From Hansfordia pulvinata (lineage: Eukaryota; Ascomycota; Sordariomycetes; Xylariales), in NCBI GenBank assembly GCA_006538405.1, contig BJKQ01000005.1:682001-746000 (forward strand): DNA of 64,000 nucleotides. Reading direction: 5' to 3'. The number at the start of each line of letters is the position of its first letter. Within the stretch, counting starts at the first letter, position 1. The notes beneath the pieces are model-generated. The model searched no databases and had not been told where the DNA came from. It saw nothing but the letters and a program-made list of their open reading frames with translations. Of the stretch, positions 8,228-20,669 are shown piece after piece. The position numbers and the translations under genes were made by a program.

Positions 8228-10965
8228 ATGGCGTCTTCCGAGCCCACCGAGGACGTCTTCACTCTCGAGGGACGCCTGGCCTCCTTCCAGCTCCTCGCCA
8301 AGCCCGCTGCCAAGCGCAAGTCCACGGCCAAACCCAAGGCGGCCTCGGCCAAAACACTGGCATGGCCGCACAAACATCTGCATCCCGAGACGGTGTGTAC
8401 AAGACGCCGAGACGCTCCCCCAGGCGTCGCCATTCCAAGCGCGCACGCCTCCGGGATCACAACCAGCTAACTGACCCCCCCCAGCTTGCACGCGCCGGCT
8501 TCTACTTCAGCCCGACACCCGAATACCCCGACAACTCGATCTGCTTCCTCTGCTCTAGAAACGTAGGGGGGTGGGAAGAGGACGACAGCCCCCTAGCCGA
8601 GCACCTGCGCCTGTCTCCCGACTGTGGCTGGGCCATTGTGTCCGCCATCGAGTCCGGCCTCGGCGATTACGGCCAGGACGACCCCACGGCCGCCCCGATG
8701 GCCGAAGCTCGCAAGGCCACCTTTGGCGCGCGCTGGCCCCACGAATCCAAGAAGGGCTGGAAATGCAAGACGAAGCAGCTCGTCGAGGCCGGCTGGAAAT
8801 ACACCCCGACGTCCGAGTCCGACGACATGGCCACCTGCACCTACTGCCAGCTCGCTCTCGACGGCTGGGAGCCCAAGGACAACCCCATGTATGCCCCCAT
8901 CCGTTCGCCCCGTGTGCCGCCTCGCACAACGACACTGACACTGCTTTTCCAGGAACGAGCACTACAGACGGTCTCCCGACTGCCAGTTCTTCACCCTCAT
9001 GAACCAGTACCAGCAAGCATCCACCAAGAAGACCGCCGCCGCCCGCTCCAAGACCGCCAGGGCGTCCAAGGCTTCGCGCCTATCGGTCCAGTCCGAGACC
9101 ACCCTGCCCGCAGACTCGACCCTGGCCGACCAGTCCGTCAACCCCGATGACACCGTCATGACCACCACCTCCGTCATGTCCAAAGGCGGCACCAAGCGCG
9201 CCAAGGCCAAGAAGCCCGCCGCCGCATCCAAGGCCAAGAAGACGAGGGCCAAGAAGGATGAGGTTGTCGAGGTGTTGGAGGATCCTCCCGAAGTTGTCGA
9301 AGAACCCGCCGCCGCCGCGGCCAAGCCGACGCGAGGACGCAAGCGGGCCAGTGATGCCGTCGATGACTCTGTCCTGACCAATGCCGAGGCTCCCGCGCCG
9401 AAGAAAAGGGCCACCCGTGGTCACCGCAGCACCACTGCAGATATCTCGGCCGTCGAGCCCCGCCGGACGTGGACATGTCCGACGCCGAACCCGCAGCTCC
9501 TGCTGCCAAGGCCAAATCCAGTGCGAAAGAAAAGAAGCCCAAGGCGACCAAGGCTCGCCAGCCACGGAAGGGCTCCACTGCGTCTAACATGTCGCAACAG
9601 GAGGCTGACAGCCATGTGCTGGACGAGGAGGAGCTGAACCGGCAACTCGAGGCGGACTTTGATCGGCCGCTCTCCGACGACGAGAACATCGCTGCCGACT
9701 CGGACTCGGAGCGGCGAAAGGCACCTCCCAAGACCAAGGGCAGGAAGGCCGCCCCGAAAAAGGCAGCAGCTGCCGCCCAGGACGAACCATCCACGAATCA
9801 TGCCATGTTCGACCCGGAACCCCAGCCTATAGACGAGGCCGAGATCTCCGCCGAGCTGAAGGAGCTCGAAGCGGCGATGAGAGACGAACAACCCGAAGCT
9901 TTGGAGGTTCCTAAGAAGGGCCGGAAGGCTGGCCCGAGGAAGGTTTCGAAACAAGCCACCAAGAAGGCGCAGAAACAGCCCTCGCCTGTTGTCGAGCCGG
10001 AACCCGAGCCCGAGCCGGAGGTTGAGGCCCACCCCGAGCCTGAGCCCGAAATAGCGACGGAGGCCGAACCAGAGGTCGACGCGGAATCCGAGCACGAAGC
10101 CGAACCCCCGGCAGGGCCCGCGATCCCTGAAGATATGGACGAGCTGGCGGATGATCACGAAGACAGCATCCTCAGTAATGCCACGGTTGTGAACAAGCGG
10201 AGCTCTTCGGCGGCGCCGCGTGCTTCTTCCGTTGCCCCACGCGCGTCGTCTGCTGCGCCCGCAGCGCCGCCTAAGAAGCGCGGCCGCCCAAGCAAGAAAG
10301 AAGCCGCGGCCAAGGCGGCCGCCAAAGCTGCCGAGGCCTCCAGAGCGGCTCCCATTGAAGAGGAGCAAGAGGACGAGTTGCTCAGGTCAAGCGAGCCCCC
10401 TCGGCCCAAGACGGCATCGTCTGCCAGAGAAAAGTCTGTGCCCCCGCCGGTCGTGGAGAGGGATGAGCTTGATTCTCCTTCTACGCCGAAGACCAGGGCC
10501 TCCTTGACGGCCGCTGCTAAGCAGGCCACCATCTCGCCGTCCCAGTCGCCTCAGTCGTCCGATGCCGAGAACCAGCCTCCGTCATCGCGCCCATCCACCA
10601 CCACGGCAAGCCAGCGCATAGCTCTCGCCCCCGTGGCCGCGACCCCGGCGCGGACTGGGGCCTCTTCGCCGTCGAAGCGCAACATACTGTCCAACTTGCA
10701 GACCAGTCACCCTTGGGATTCTTTGGACCTCGACATGGTGTTTGAGGACCTGGACAAGGAAAACGCCATCGGCTCGGCCAAGTACCTGAAAGGCCATGGC
10801 GACCTCTCGAGCCCGGAAAAGCGCATGAGCGTCGAGGAGTGGATCTACTACAACGCCGGGCAAGCGGAGCAGAAGCTGAAACACGAGTGCGAGGCCGCCG
10901 TAAGTGCCTTTGAGCGCCAGGGCGCCCAGGCCATGCAGGCGCTGGAGGGGTTGATGGTAGAATGA
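8228..10965 (+). CDS. bir1: Bir1/survivin-family chromosomal passenger protein (one-base frame break)
   Basis: Two N-terminal BIR zinc-binding repeats identify it. The first has GFYF, CFLC, a Trp, then H and C in EHLRLSPDC. The second has CTYCQLALDGW and HYRRSPDC. Bir1/survivin is a subunit of the chromosomal passenger complex with Aurora kinase and INCENP, acting at centromeres and the spindle midzone. A long basic/acidic disordered middle follows, including an AT-hook-like KKRGRPSKK. The conserved end reads WDSLDLDMVFEDL and EEWIYYNAGQAEQKLK. Exons are 8228-8392, 8485-8888 and 8953-10965, with CTAAC/CTGAC branch sites. The start ATG sits in AACCATGG. About 860 residues result if one base is restored near 9458-9461, where the frame changes with no credible intron. 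Confidence 0.9.
9458..9461 (+). other. Single-base frame break in bir1 at a CCCC run
   Basis: Frame 2 runs through TADISAVEP and frame 1 resumes at DVDMSDAEPAAP. One extra C in the CCCC run joins them seamlessly. Confidence 0.75.
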
Positions 10966-13900
10966 GCCGACGGCTTGAAGGAGGTCGGGGTGGCAGAGGG
11001 ACATTTCCTGTGGAATCCTACTGCGGTACAGCCTGTATTCGAGATGACATTGCTGAAGAGCGCTTTGGGCTGGTCAGTTGGCGGGAAAAGTGAGAGCGCG
11101 CGGTCTTGGGTTCTGGCGTTGGGTCACGAGATAGATCTGGAGTTAGTGATGGCCTTTGCATTCTGGTTCTAGTTTCGGTCTTTTCTTGAGAGATTGGGTC
11201 TGCGGGCGCCGTGTCTGGGTACCTTGTTGAATGAATCAGACGCGACTCTGGGCTTTGTTCTAATGGTGGCGACTTGAGAGTGAAGTATGCGAATCATGCG
11301 GTTTTTCCTGCCACTGCGTTCAGTCGTGGCCAGAGGCGGCGGGATGCAGGAACGAATGGCCCACGCGAGGGTATTGGCGAGATTCTGCTGCTTTTTCGGA
11401 ATAGCAGCAAGCGGAATAGCAGCAAGAGGGAGATAGACTCGTGCAGCGACGCCTTTGGCAACGATACGACTCGACGCCGCGGACTTGAAGAGCTATTCGG
11501 CTCTTCTAGGACCTACCAACCGAAAGAACCGCCCCGTCACTCAAGGTGGTTGGACAGACAGCTCGGCCAACTTGGAACATGGAATTGCTTCACCGCCGCA
11601 AAAAGAAACACACACCTTTGTTCGAGCCCTGAGCCCTGAGCCCTAAGGGGCAGCTAACCCGAGTCTCTTCCGTTTCCACGATGCAAGCAAGTGGCCTAGG
11701 GTTTCTGCCCTTTCACATCATCCAACCAAGCAACAACAGCTTCGCGCGTTTGCAGACTTCAGACAAATCAGCAAGCTTCCCTTCTCTCCACAGCCCGGGG
11801 CTGGACAGACACACAACCGAGACAGAGTTTGGTCGTCTAGGCACTCGACCCAGGCAGGGCGGCACCTTTGCCGCCACCGCCGACCACCATTCACACCAAA
11901 GCCCCCCCTCCGCCCGGTTCAAGCTGTCCTCTCACCCCGCGTGGTCTCCAAGGGAGGGGGGTGGTTGCCACGCACACGCTCGTCTTGCGCGGTCGCGTCT
12001 GATCCGCCATCCGGAATCCCGGGACGTCAAGGCCACCTCACGAGATGGAAATCCCAGGTGAAGAAAAAAAATAACGAGGCGGGGGGAGTAGAAGGGCGGG
12101 TGACAGAGACAGACACACACGCACCGGTCATGGGTTCCCAGAAAACACTACGCAGCAGTGCGCAACAAGCACAGGCCCATACGGACCGGACCCCAGGGGA
12201 CCCGACGACGGACATCTTCATGCCTGTCTGCAGGAATACGAGCTCTCTGCTCGGGCTAATCAAGGAGGAAATGGCCTTGCTTGGTGGTGGTGGTACCACA
12301 AAGTTTTTCTTTTCCTAAGGAAAAAAAAAAACAAGAAGAACATCTAACGCAGGTCCTTGTCTTTGAACCCCTTAGCCTGGCCTGGCCTTGTGTCTCTTCT
12401 CTGTGTGCGTCTCTGTCTTCCTCTCTTTTCAACTCATAAAGCCCGCCTCCTGGCCCCTTGCAAGTCCGTCCGGCCGTCCAGCCGAGTCGGTCAGACGACG
12501 TGAGGGAGTAGAGAGACAGCCGGAAAGGGGCCATGGGGGGGGGGGCGTCTCCTGACCGGCATGACCGCCCACGCATGGCAGATACGTGCACACCGCCAGC
12601 AGGGATGGTGCGGGACAAGGGGCTGAGATAGGTAGGTATAGAGGCGGAGAGCATTGGAGGCGCCGCGGGGATTCGAAGTGCCCCGGATCCGAGCGTCTCG
12701 AGGGTTCCGGGGAGAGATTATTGGTGGCTTCCCTTGGGATTTGGGTTGTCTCCGGGCCTTGGGGTGTCGTCAAGGATTACATGTAAGCAGACATACCGGG
12801 CCTGGACAGTCAGCTCGTATCTACGGACCCCCCCCATTCCGATGAGGCAGATGGAGGAAGAGAGACTGAGGGCAGGGTCTACTTGGTCTCGAGGCATGAT
12901 CGTTTGCCGAGGGTGCGCGTGCGTGGACGAGTCCGAGAGTAGTCCTACACACCTCTATGAACAGGACGTGGTGACTTGGCAGATGTGGTAGTCAGTACCC
13001 CCCCCCCCCCTTTCTTGCCCCCCCCCGCCCCCATTTTCCCCTTCTTCTCTATCCACACGAGGGGTAGACATCCCTTGGATCCTGGCGTGTGGAGTGTAGA
13101 TGAGCCGGCGTGACGGCGTCCTTCTCCTCCCAGCAGCCCTGCCGCGCCCCAGAGTCGGGTCCCTGTGGTTCTCGCCTGCGGGAACTCACGCTTAGCCGGC
13201 AGCATGACCTGGCTTCCAGGAGGCGGATACCTCTCGAGCAGCGGCCGGAGGCGAGCGGGTCTTCGCCGTTGGCTGCTCGCGGGTGTGGCGTGTGCTCCTA
13301 GTCCTCTCGTCTCGACTGTAATTCCCCTTCCCCTTCTCCTGGGGGCCGCCCCCCGTCCCGTCTGTCTGTGATTCTTCAGGTAGAAAAACACATCAGCATC
13401 CCATGTCCAGCAGACAAGCCCACTCACTCCTGAAATCAAGACCACGCCGCTGCCCAGGAGGCAGGGGGGTTAAAGAAATCACCTCCCCGTTTCGAGGTGG
13501 CAGTAGGGAACACCTACCTTACTCAGCGTCTCGAGCAGACAGACCAGCCGCGCAGCCCGGCGCCGCAGAACGGGAGTTACCGAGCAGAGAGCGCGGGCGG
13601 TGCGCGGCGGGGGCGAGTATAGCCCCCCTCGCCGGTGCGTCGTGACCTATACTCGGTCGTATAGTCCCTGCCCACCCCTCCCTCCCTGCGCAAACCAAAC
13701 CGGATACCGAGCATTGACGTATGAAATCACTAATCCACCCTGGAAAAAGCCAGACCGCTCGCAGATCTCGGCCGTCTCGTGACACCACACCTGCCCTGCC
13801 CCGAAATGGCCGCAGAGACTACTCGTACCCCAGGGGACCATCCCATCCCTCCCCACCCGGACTCGGTCTGAAGAGGCGGGTTGGCCACAGCGACGACGAA

Positions 13901-15499
13901 GCGTGCGAAGTGCGGATACGCAGGCAGAGGGGGGGATCGCTTGCATTTACCTAATCCGCCAGGCCAGGGCCCCCATGTCCCGGCCGCCGCGAGACGGCTC
14001 TGGGAGACTGGGGGACTCGGGGAGGGAAGGGGGAGGAGCAGGGGGTCAGGGAGGCGTACTCGTAACAACAGGACCCTTGGTTGATGAGCTGTTGTCTCGA
14101 GGGTCAGCTCGGTGGGCAGATGAGGGATCCCGGGCCGCAGCATGTATAGTATACTGATGACACAGAGAGAGAGAGAGCGGAATGGAGGCAGGGACACGGA
14201 CAACAATAAAACAAAGTTCGTCGTTGCATACCGGCATACCGGCATACCCTGCTCATCGTTCTCCACTTTCATGCCCCGGGGAAGAGAGAGAGAGAGAGAG
14301 GAGCATAGTCTACTCCGTGACCTGCTGGCCACAACAAAGACTCAAGCAGCCCCCCTGTATAGTGATTAGGACCTAGTTAGCCGACAGCCCTGCCAGGTGA
14401 GAGGGCGAGTGTAGTGTTGATCACCCAGAGCCCATTGGTTGTGTCCTGCATCGTCTGCCTCTCCCATCGCTCAACTTACATACGAGTATCCCGCCCCTGC
14501 GAGCAACCATGCCGCGTACGGGCAAGTAGAAAAAAAACGCCCCAGGGCCCGGCCTGGCCTGTGCGCCGTGGTCAGCCCCCTGCTGCTCCCCTCCCTTCCT
14601 CAACTGCCGGGCGACCTAGGGATCGGATAGAGTGCCCTCAGACCCGAAGGAGCGGATGGGCGGGCGGCCCCCACATCCACGCGCCAAGGAGGGCGAACAA
14701 GCGTTGCACTCGTCCTCGACGACAGAAGAAAGAGAGGCAAAGGAGTCAATGTCTCCCTCTTTCCCGCCCTGCCTTGTACGAGTATCATCCGTCTCTCCCC
14801 CCCTCTCTCTCTCCCAACAAGCCAAGACGTGGGCCACGGTTTACTTCCAGGGTTCCGGGGTAAGGCCACAAATAGATACGACCACTAGTTCAAGTAGTTC
14901 GCCAAGCTTCTCTGGGCCAAAGCGCCCATCATCTCATCTCACCCAAGGTCAAGTGAGTCCCCTTGCTTAACAGCCGATGGGCGTCGAAATCCACCCGTGT
15001 CAGCTAGGCAGACGACGCGGGCCAAGACGGGTCCCAGCCCTATGAGCCGACGAGCGTCGAGCGCCCTCCACTACGGCCAGGAACCCCTGCGCCTGCTGTT
15101 CGTTGCCTGCCTGCCTGCTTGCTTGCAAGCAAAGTAAGCAAGCCCGGGCGGGCGTGCTGTGTCTTCCTGCGAACCCAAACGACCCCGGCTTGCGTGAGTT
15201 GAATTCTCGTCCTTGGCACACCTTGCCGGCGGCGGGTGTACAGACCATGCACCACCGACAGTGCTCCAGTCCGATGGCCTCGCGAGCGACGCACTCGTCC
15301 GCCAGGGGTATGGCGAGAGGCCACTGGCCGGAGCTACCCGCAGCCGCCTACGTGTCGTCCGTCGCAATATGCCAGCGACAGACATGACAGCGAGTAATAG
15401 AAGCAGCGCCCGGCCCCTAGTTGAGCCAGGCGGCGAAAGAGGGCTCCCATGCCTTGCGCATAGTCGCGTCACGCCATCACTCCCCCTTCCCCTCCTCCC
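10966..15499. other. Gene-free 4.5 kb
   Basis: No open frame has a recognisable domain, signal peptide or intron pattern. I see GAGCCCT triplicates (about 11627-11645), GA runs (about 14163 and 14287), several poly-C/G tracts and four TACTCGTA/TACGAGTA motifs (13820, 14057, 14481, 14777). Confidence 0.55.
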
Positions 15500-17076
15500 T
15501 CATTCCAGGATCAGGGTGTCGCCCGACCCAAGCTCGACGAACCGCGTCGTCTGGTCCAGCACGGCAATCCTCCTGCGCGACGCAGCTTCAGGCGTGACGG
15601 TAGCTGCGCCCTCCCCGTCGCCGTTCTCCGCAGCCTCGCCGAGCAGCGAGTACCGCGTCCGCCGCAGCAGCGGCGCGATGATCCCGCCGCCCTTCTTGTC
15701 CTCGTCGTGCGTCGCGACCCAGTACCGCGCGGCGCACGCCCTCGCCGCCTCCCGCCCGTTGGCGCCCCCAGGTTGAGCTGCTTGAGCGTGCCCAGCGAGG
15801 CCAGCAGGCTCTTGCCGGTGGCCGCCGCCCCGCCGAGCCATGACATGCGCACGTCGTCCAGCCCGTGCAGCAGCGCCACCGTCTCGATGGACCCGACCCC
15901 CGCCGCCGCCCCTGTCGCGGCTGCGTCTGCTGCGTCTGCGGCCCCCGAGCCGCGGCGCATCGCGGCCAGGTCCGAGCTGCGGATCCCGTGGGGCGAGTAC
16001 AGAGCCGCCTTGGTCCGCGGGGTGCGAGCTTGGTGACCGAGTGGCCGCCCTGTCGCTGTCACGCCGTCGCCATCGGTAGCGGCATTGGCCCCTTGCTCGC
16101 CCCCCTCCCCGTCGTCCTCGCCTCCGTCGTCCCAAGCCACCATGATGGCCGAGTGGTAGTACAGCGAGTTGCCGGGCGAGACGACACGCCCGACCCGCAG
16201 CCAGGCCGGGAGCCCTGCATCCCGCGCGCCGCGGCCCAGCTCCTCGCGCCAGCTCCCCGTCGCCGCGGTGCTCGGGTCGAACGGCGGCGTGTCGACGACA
16301 GTCTCGAAGTGGCGCCACCCGCGCACCAGCCTCGCCGCCTTGTCCGGCGCCACCACGGGCGTCGAGGGGGGCAGCTGGCACAGCGTCGCCTTGTGGCAGT
16401 GGTCCGTGAACTCGTGCGAGAGGGCCACGGCGTCGATGAACCACCGCCGGGGATGCTCCTGGGGGTCGGAGTTACCCCGTGGGCCGCCCCTGACATCGCG
16501 CTCGGCGGGGCTCGCTGCGGCAGGGGGGGTCGTTGTCGCAGGCGAAGAGCCCTCGCCGGCGGCCTCAGCCTCCCGCAGACGCTCGTTGAGCTCGGCGACG
16601 GAGGCCACGCTGGGCGCCACGACGTGCCACTGGGTCGAAAACCAGCCGGCAACGTCGGACTGGGGGCCCTGCAACCAGGGATCGATGAGGATGTTGAAGC
16701 GCCGGCGACCAGGCTTGGGATCGCAATCACTCGTCATCCCCCTGCTGGCCCTATTTGCTGGCATGGGCTGGGTCTCCGGCGATCCTTGCTGGGCTGCACC
16801 AGCATCGTCAGCTTCCTCTTCTTCTCCTGCTTCTTCTTGTTCCCCCAGACGCGCCTGCTCCACCCGCCGGGGGAGCGATAGCAACCATGTAGTGTCGGCA
16901 TTCAGATGCATGAGGACCGGGTGGCGGGAGTGGAAGGCTGTGCTGAGGGCCTCTCGGTTGTCAATGTGAAGGATCTGCGGTGTTGCGGTCGCCGCCGTCG
17001 CCTGCGACTGCTCGCCGTCTTTCGGGGCCCCTTCTGACTTCATTTCAGCGGAAGGCATAGCCGCGTGATTGTCCAT
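15500..17076 (-). CDS. Metallo-beta-lactamase-fold protein of filamentous fungi (one-base frame break)
   Basis: The start is ATG at 17076; the frame opens a little upstream but without ATG. No intron is seen. Recognisable elements in order: LHIDNREAL, HLNADTTWLL, RRFNILIDPWLQGPQSD, WFSTQWHVV, FIDAVALSHEFTDHCH, TPVVAPDKAA, GRVVSPGNSLYYHSAIM, ALYSPHGI, ALLHGLDDVRM, then RYWVATHDEDKKGGGIIAPLLRR. This is the pattern of a fungal lineage of the metallo-hydrolase (MBL-fold) superfamily. The metal motif reads H-E-F-T-D-H where HxHxDH is usual, so one metal-ligand His is replaced. The substrate is unknown. The frame changes at 15765-15769, just after KQLNLG; restoring one base gives about 525 residues. 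The TF gene next door is on the same strand but 1.5 kb away, so no operon-like link is implied. Confidence 0.75.
15765..15769 (-). other. Single-base frame break in the MBL-like gene at a 5-base G/C run
   Basis: The upstream frame ends in KQLNLGAP and the downstream frame begins GANGREAARACAARYW. One additional base in the run (or in the neighbouring CC) restores a continuous conserved protein. Confidence 0.75.
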
Positions 17077-18610
17077 GGTGATGCCCAAGTTTCGCACTCG
17101 CTGCTTTGTTTTGGATACCGCTGCAGTGTTCTCCCGCTAGTGTCTCGATGGTGCGGACTCTCACCTGCCTGGTGGTGTGTGTGACTCGAACACAATGGTG
17201 CGCGAGGCTGGTGGGAGAGTCGCAGATGGCGCGAGGTGGCCAGCGTCTGTCCAGTGCGTCACCCCAGGCTGATTGTGACAAGGATCATGACGAGTCCAAG
17301 CTTTGGCCCGCGGCCATTCATCAGCTACCAGTATAACAACAGGGTAACGGGCCACTAGTAGGCTGGGATGGAGAAATGAGACTAGCCCCGGCGAAGCCAA
17401 TGACAACTCGGCCTAATCTGAGGAATATGCCCTGCTGCTTAAGCGACCCGGTAGCGCGAATTGGTCATCGGCAAGGCGGCCATCTTCGGGCCCGGCGGAA
17501 ACGTCTAGAGGGCCGGCCAGGGGGGGGGAGGGGGGGTTGGCGAACGGAGAATGGTCGGTTGACTGGTGCGAACTGGCGCTGGCCGGCGCAAGCTTGGATG
17601 ATTGCCGCCCATACTCGTAGGAACCGGTTGGCCGCGCAAGATCCTGGAATGCCTGCGTGTCGGTAGTGAACTGGGCTGCGAGCCGATCTAAGAGGGCGCG
17701 AGGCGAGGCGGGGAGGCCGAGGACGAACCCACGATGGCAAAGACCCTGACACCGACATTGACATTGACACTGACACTGACATTAGCACGCGCCAGTCATC
17801 ACAAGGGCATGTCCAGCCGCACGCACAGATGCCCGCCCGCCTCGCTCAATCCTCGTCAACACGAAACGCGTCATGGCCAGTGTCGGTGATGCCGTGGCAG
17901 AGACGGTCGGGCGGTGACAGCGGGAGTGGCCCCCGCACGCACCGGCCGCTGCGGCTTGACAGGCGCGGCACCGTGACAACAACCCAGCGAGCCAGCGTCA
18001 CCCCGCGAGTCCTGCCTGCCTTTGCTTGCTTTTCTGGCTGTCAGCCATGGTCGACCCGCGATAGTCCCCACTCGGGCAGCAACTTCGAGAAAGGTCGCCG
18101 GCCCAAGACATGCCCCTGAATGGGTGGGCTGCATGTGTCCGCAGCCACCACCGCGCGGCGCACACCGGCGTCGTCGAAACCAGCCCGCCCCCCGGGTGCA
18201 CGCTACCACGGCTACCTACGCAGCTGGGCGACTGTGCCCCTCCACTGTGCCACCCTCCGTTCGCCCCGCACTCAAGAATTCTTTAGAAGACAACGGCCCA
18301 ATCTGAGACCCTGGGGGCCGACTAGCCCGGGCCTTGGCGGGGGCTATGCCGGCCACGGTCTGGTCTTGTGCTATGGTGTGGCAGTCGAGTCTGGCTTGCC
18401 ACACTTGCACACATTGTGTCCCCGCCGCCAGGTGCGAATCCGCTGCTCGTATCGCTTCAAGGTTCGATCAACACTCAGCCAGGATGTCGCGGGTATCACG
18501 CTCAAGCGACGGCGACTAGGGTATCTGGTCGTCGCGCGGAATGGGGAAAGGCTCGGATCATGTTGTGCTCGAAAATTAGTCGTGAATTATCTGTCTCATC
18601 TCGCTTCGTC
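17077..18610. other. Intergenic, no gene seen
   Basis: Upstream region of the MBL-like gene and 3' flank of the transcription factor. It holds a short GACATT/GACACT hexamer array at about 17750-17783 and one TACTCGTA at 17612. A tRNA-like T-arm near 17186 lacks the other arms. Confidence 0.55.
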
Positions 18611-20549
18611 TCACCATTGCAGGATCTCGCTCTCATTATACCACGCCCCGGTGACGATGTTTTTGCGTGGTGCGTGTACGAAGATCCGGGGCCCCTCGTT
18701 ATGCTCTATCGTCGCGTTTCTTTCCTTCAGCTTGTTCCAGTGCTCATCGTTCGTGACCCCCGACTCGTCCCATTTGCGTTCGAGTTTGTTATTCCACTCC
18801 CCAATAGCCAGCACGGCGCGGCTGTCCCAGAGGCCGTCGCGGCGAGGGAATTGGCGCAGCAGTTCCACGGCACGAGCGCGCGTGGCGTGGTATCTAGACT
18901 TGGTGGTGACAATGAAGAGCGCGACCACGGGTCCGTTATTCAGGGTGAAGGGTTCCGCGTCGGTCTTGGGCGTGTCCCTCAGGACGTCCTCGCAAAGATC
19001 CAGCATTTCGACGAACCGGGGCTCCTCGTTCCTCATGGCTGGGTAGTCGGAAAAGAAGGCGCACGAAATAGCAACGTAGGTAAATAGGTACATGATCTGC
19101 ATGTGCGTGACCTGTAGATAGGCTGTGATGTTTGTCGTTTTCTCTTGGCGTGTTTTCTTGTATATCGTCTGGAAGGCACCGCTCCAGCGCGTCAATGCTC
19201 CCGCATAGGGAACTGAGAGTTCATGCCAGTTGGGCACGTCGCTGAGGACAGGCAGCTGGGTTCCATTCTTGCGTGCTTTCTTGGTGAGGGGCACGCGCAG
19301 CTCTGCCAAGTGGCGGCTGAAGTGCGCGGCGTAGAGCTGTACCATCCCGAGCCAGTTGCGGGCTTCCTCGGTGCTGCTAAATGCGATCGGCATGTCGTCC
19401 GACGGGTCCTGAACATCCATGAAGCCACTCATGAGGCCTCGCGTAGGCTCTTGCGGTTGCATCATGCTCCTGAGCCACACGTGTACATCGAGATGGTAGA
19501 AGAACTGTATCACGTCGTGGGTGATGACTCGAGGGACCGGTGAGCTCTCAGTCGCGAGAGGTGGCGAGCCTTCCTTGGTGGCTGGCGTCGCTTCCACAGG
19601 GGAGACCTCCTCGGAGATTGGCGAGCATGGCTTGCCGGCTTTGGTGGGTTTGCGAAGAGATTCTTGGGCTTGGGCAATGTAGTGGCGAAGGATGGACTGG
19701 CCATGGTGAAAATGCTGCATGGCCGAGGCGTGATTATGGTTGAGAGCCTCGAAAGCGATGAAGAGGATGCAGCAAAGAATGGCATTGCGGGTCCCGCGCT
19801 CGTCGTTGGTTAGCGAATAGACCAGGCGCATGGCTCGAGCATAGTTGGACACAGCGTTCCGGTAATGGGGGCTCTGTTTCACGACGGAGCCGAACGCCTC
19901 CTGCGACAAGTCGGTGCTCTGCAGAGCCATCCTCATGGACCCGAGCGCGACAATGGCGTGGCGCAGACACGGCTCCTGGTGGGCGATTTGGTACATGTAG
20001 GTAGAGTATAGATCAGGAGAGAACAGCCCGCCATCGAGGACGGTCGACATGCGACCCCAAATGCTGAACGATTCCTGATCGGCCTGGTTGCTGAATAAGA
20101 TTTCCGAGGGGTTTTTGGGCAAAGAAGGGCGTCTGCCTTTGACCACAAGTTCACCCGCGCTCTGGGCTCCGTCCTCCTTGGTAGGGGACGACGAGTCCTG
20201 GCTGTAGCCTTCGCAGTAGCCATGCCGCTTGAGGCATCTCTGGCAAGAAGGTTTAGCCTCGTCGCATTTGACGTGACGTTTCCTATGGAGGGGTCAGTTC
20301 AGATCCTGGAAGGATCTTTGCTTTCTCGTGTCGAAAACAGGAAATGGAGATGTTTCTTTTACCTGCCTACATATTGGAGGTCAGCGGGCCTGGCAAGGCC
20401 AGTGGCAGGAAAATAACGAGGCGCGTCTTTGACTCACAGGTGATGCATCCAGTGCGGACTCGGCGGGTGCTCGTCCGGCGGGCCTTTGGGCGATGTGTGA
20501 CGGGAAAGGAGAAGGCCAGCCCCCAGTTGCCGCCTTTTTGGTCTGGCAT
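18611..20549 (-). CDS. Zn2Cys6 (fungal C6 zinc cluster) transcription factor with a 4-nt micro-exon
   Basis: Exons 20549-20438, 20366-20363 and 20282-18611 join in frame to 595 residues. The zinc cluster reads [29 protein letters not shown], perfect CX2CX6CX6CX2CX6C spacing, followed by EGY. The body (SIWGRMSTVLDGGLFS, HQEPCLRHAIVALG, NAILCCILFIAFEAL, HFHHGQSILR) is the effector/dimer region typical of fungal C6 regulators with a Fungal_trans_2-like domain. It would act in the nucleus, binding CGG-type DNA; the regulated pathway is not evident from neighbours. Both introns have CTGAC branch sites 11-14 nt before TAG acceptors. An upstream mini-exon at 20669-20653 (MPPTA...) with a GTGAGT donor could extend the N-terminus in frame. 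Confidence 0.85.
20363..20366 (-). other. 4-nt micro-exon (GCAG) in the zinc-cluster codons
   Basis: Exon 1 ends T after GCIT; exon 3 starts G before AAA CGT CAC. Only the GCAG between a GTAG acceptor (20367-20370) and a GTAAAA donor (20362) yields TGC (Cys) and AGG (Arg) in phase. Both flanking introns have good branch sites (GCTGACC, ACTGACC). Confidence 0.8.
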
Positions 20550-20669
20550 AGCCTTACTGCGACTGCAGGGGCGCGGCGACGAAGCGAAGCGCCATGTCAG
20601 AGGAGCTCTATGCGTGCACCAGGGGGGCGACCAGGGGTCGGCGAGAACTCACTTTGCGGTTGGGGGCAT

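Noticed and set aside
9417..9496. 80-nt intron to explain the bir1 frame change
   Set aside because: Donor GTGGTC is far from consensus, there is no CTAAC/CTGAC branch site, and the skipped bases look coding in both neighbouring frames.
9421..10368. 315-residue open frame opposite bir1
   Set aside because: Antisense shadow; low-complexity Arg/Gly/Leu translation, while the plus strand gives the conserved Bir1 tail.
17160..17230. tRNA-like T-arm (TTCGAGT flanked by complementary GTG/CAC) on the minus strand
   Set aside because: No acceptor, D or anticodon arm can be folded around it.
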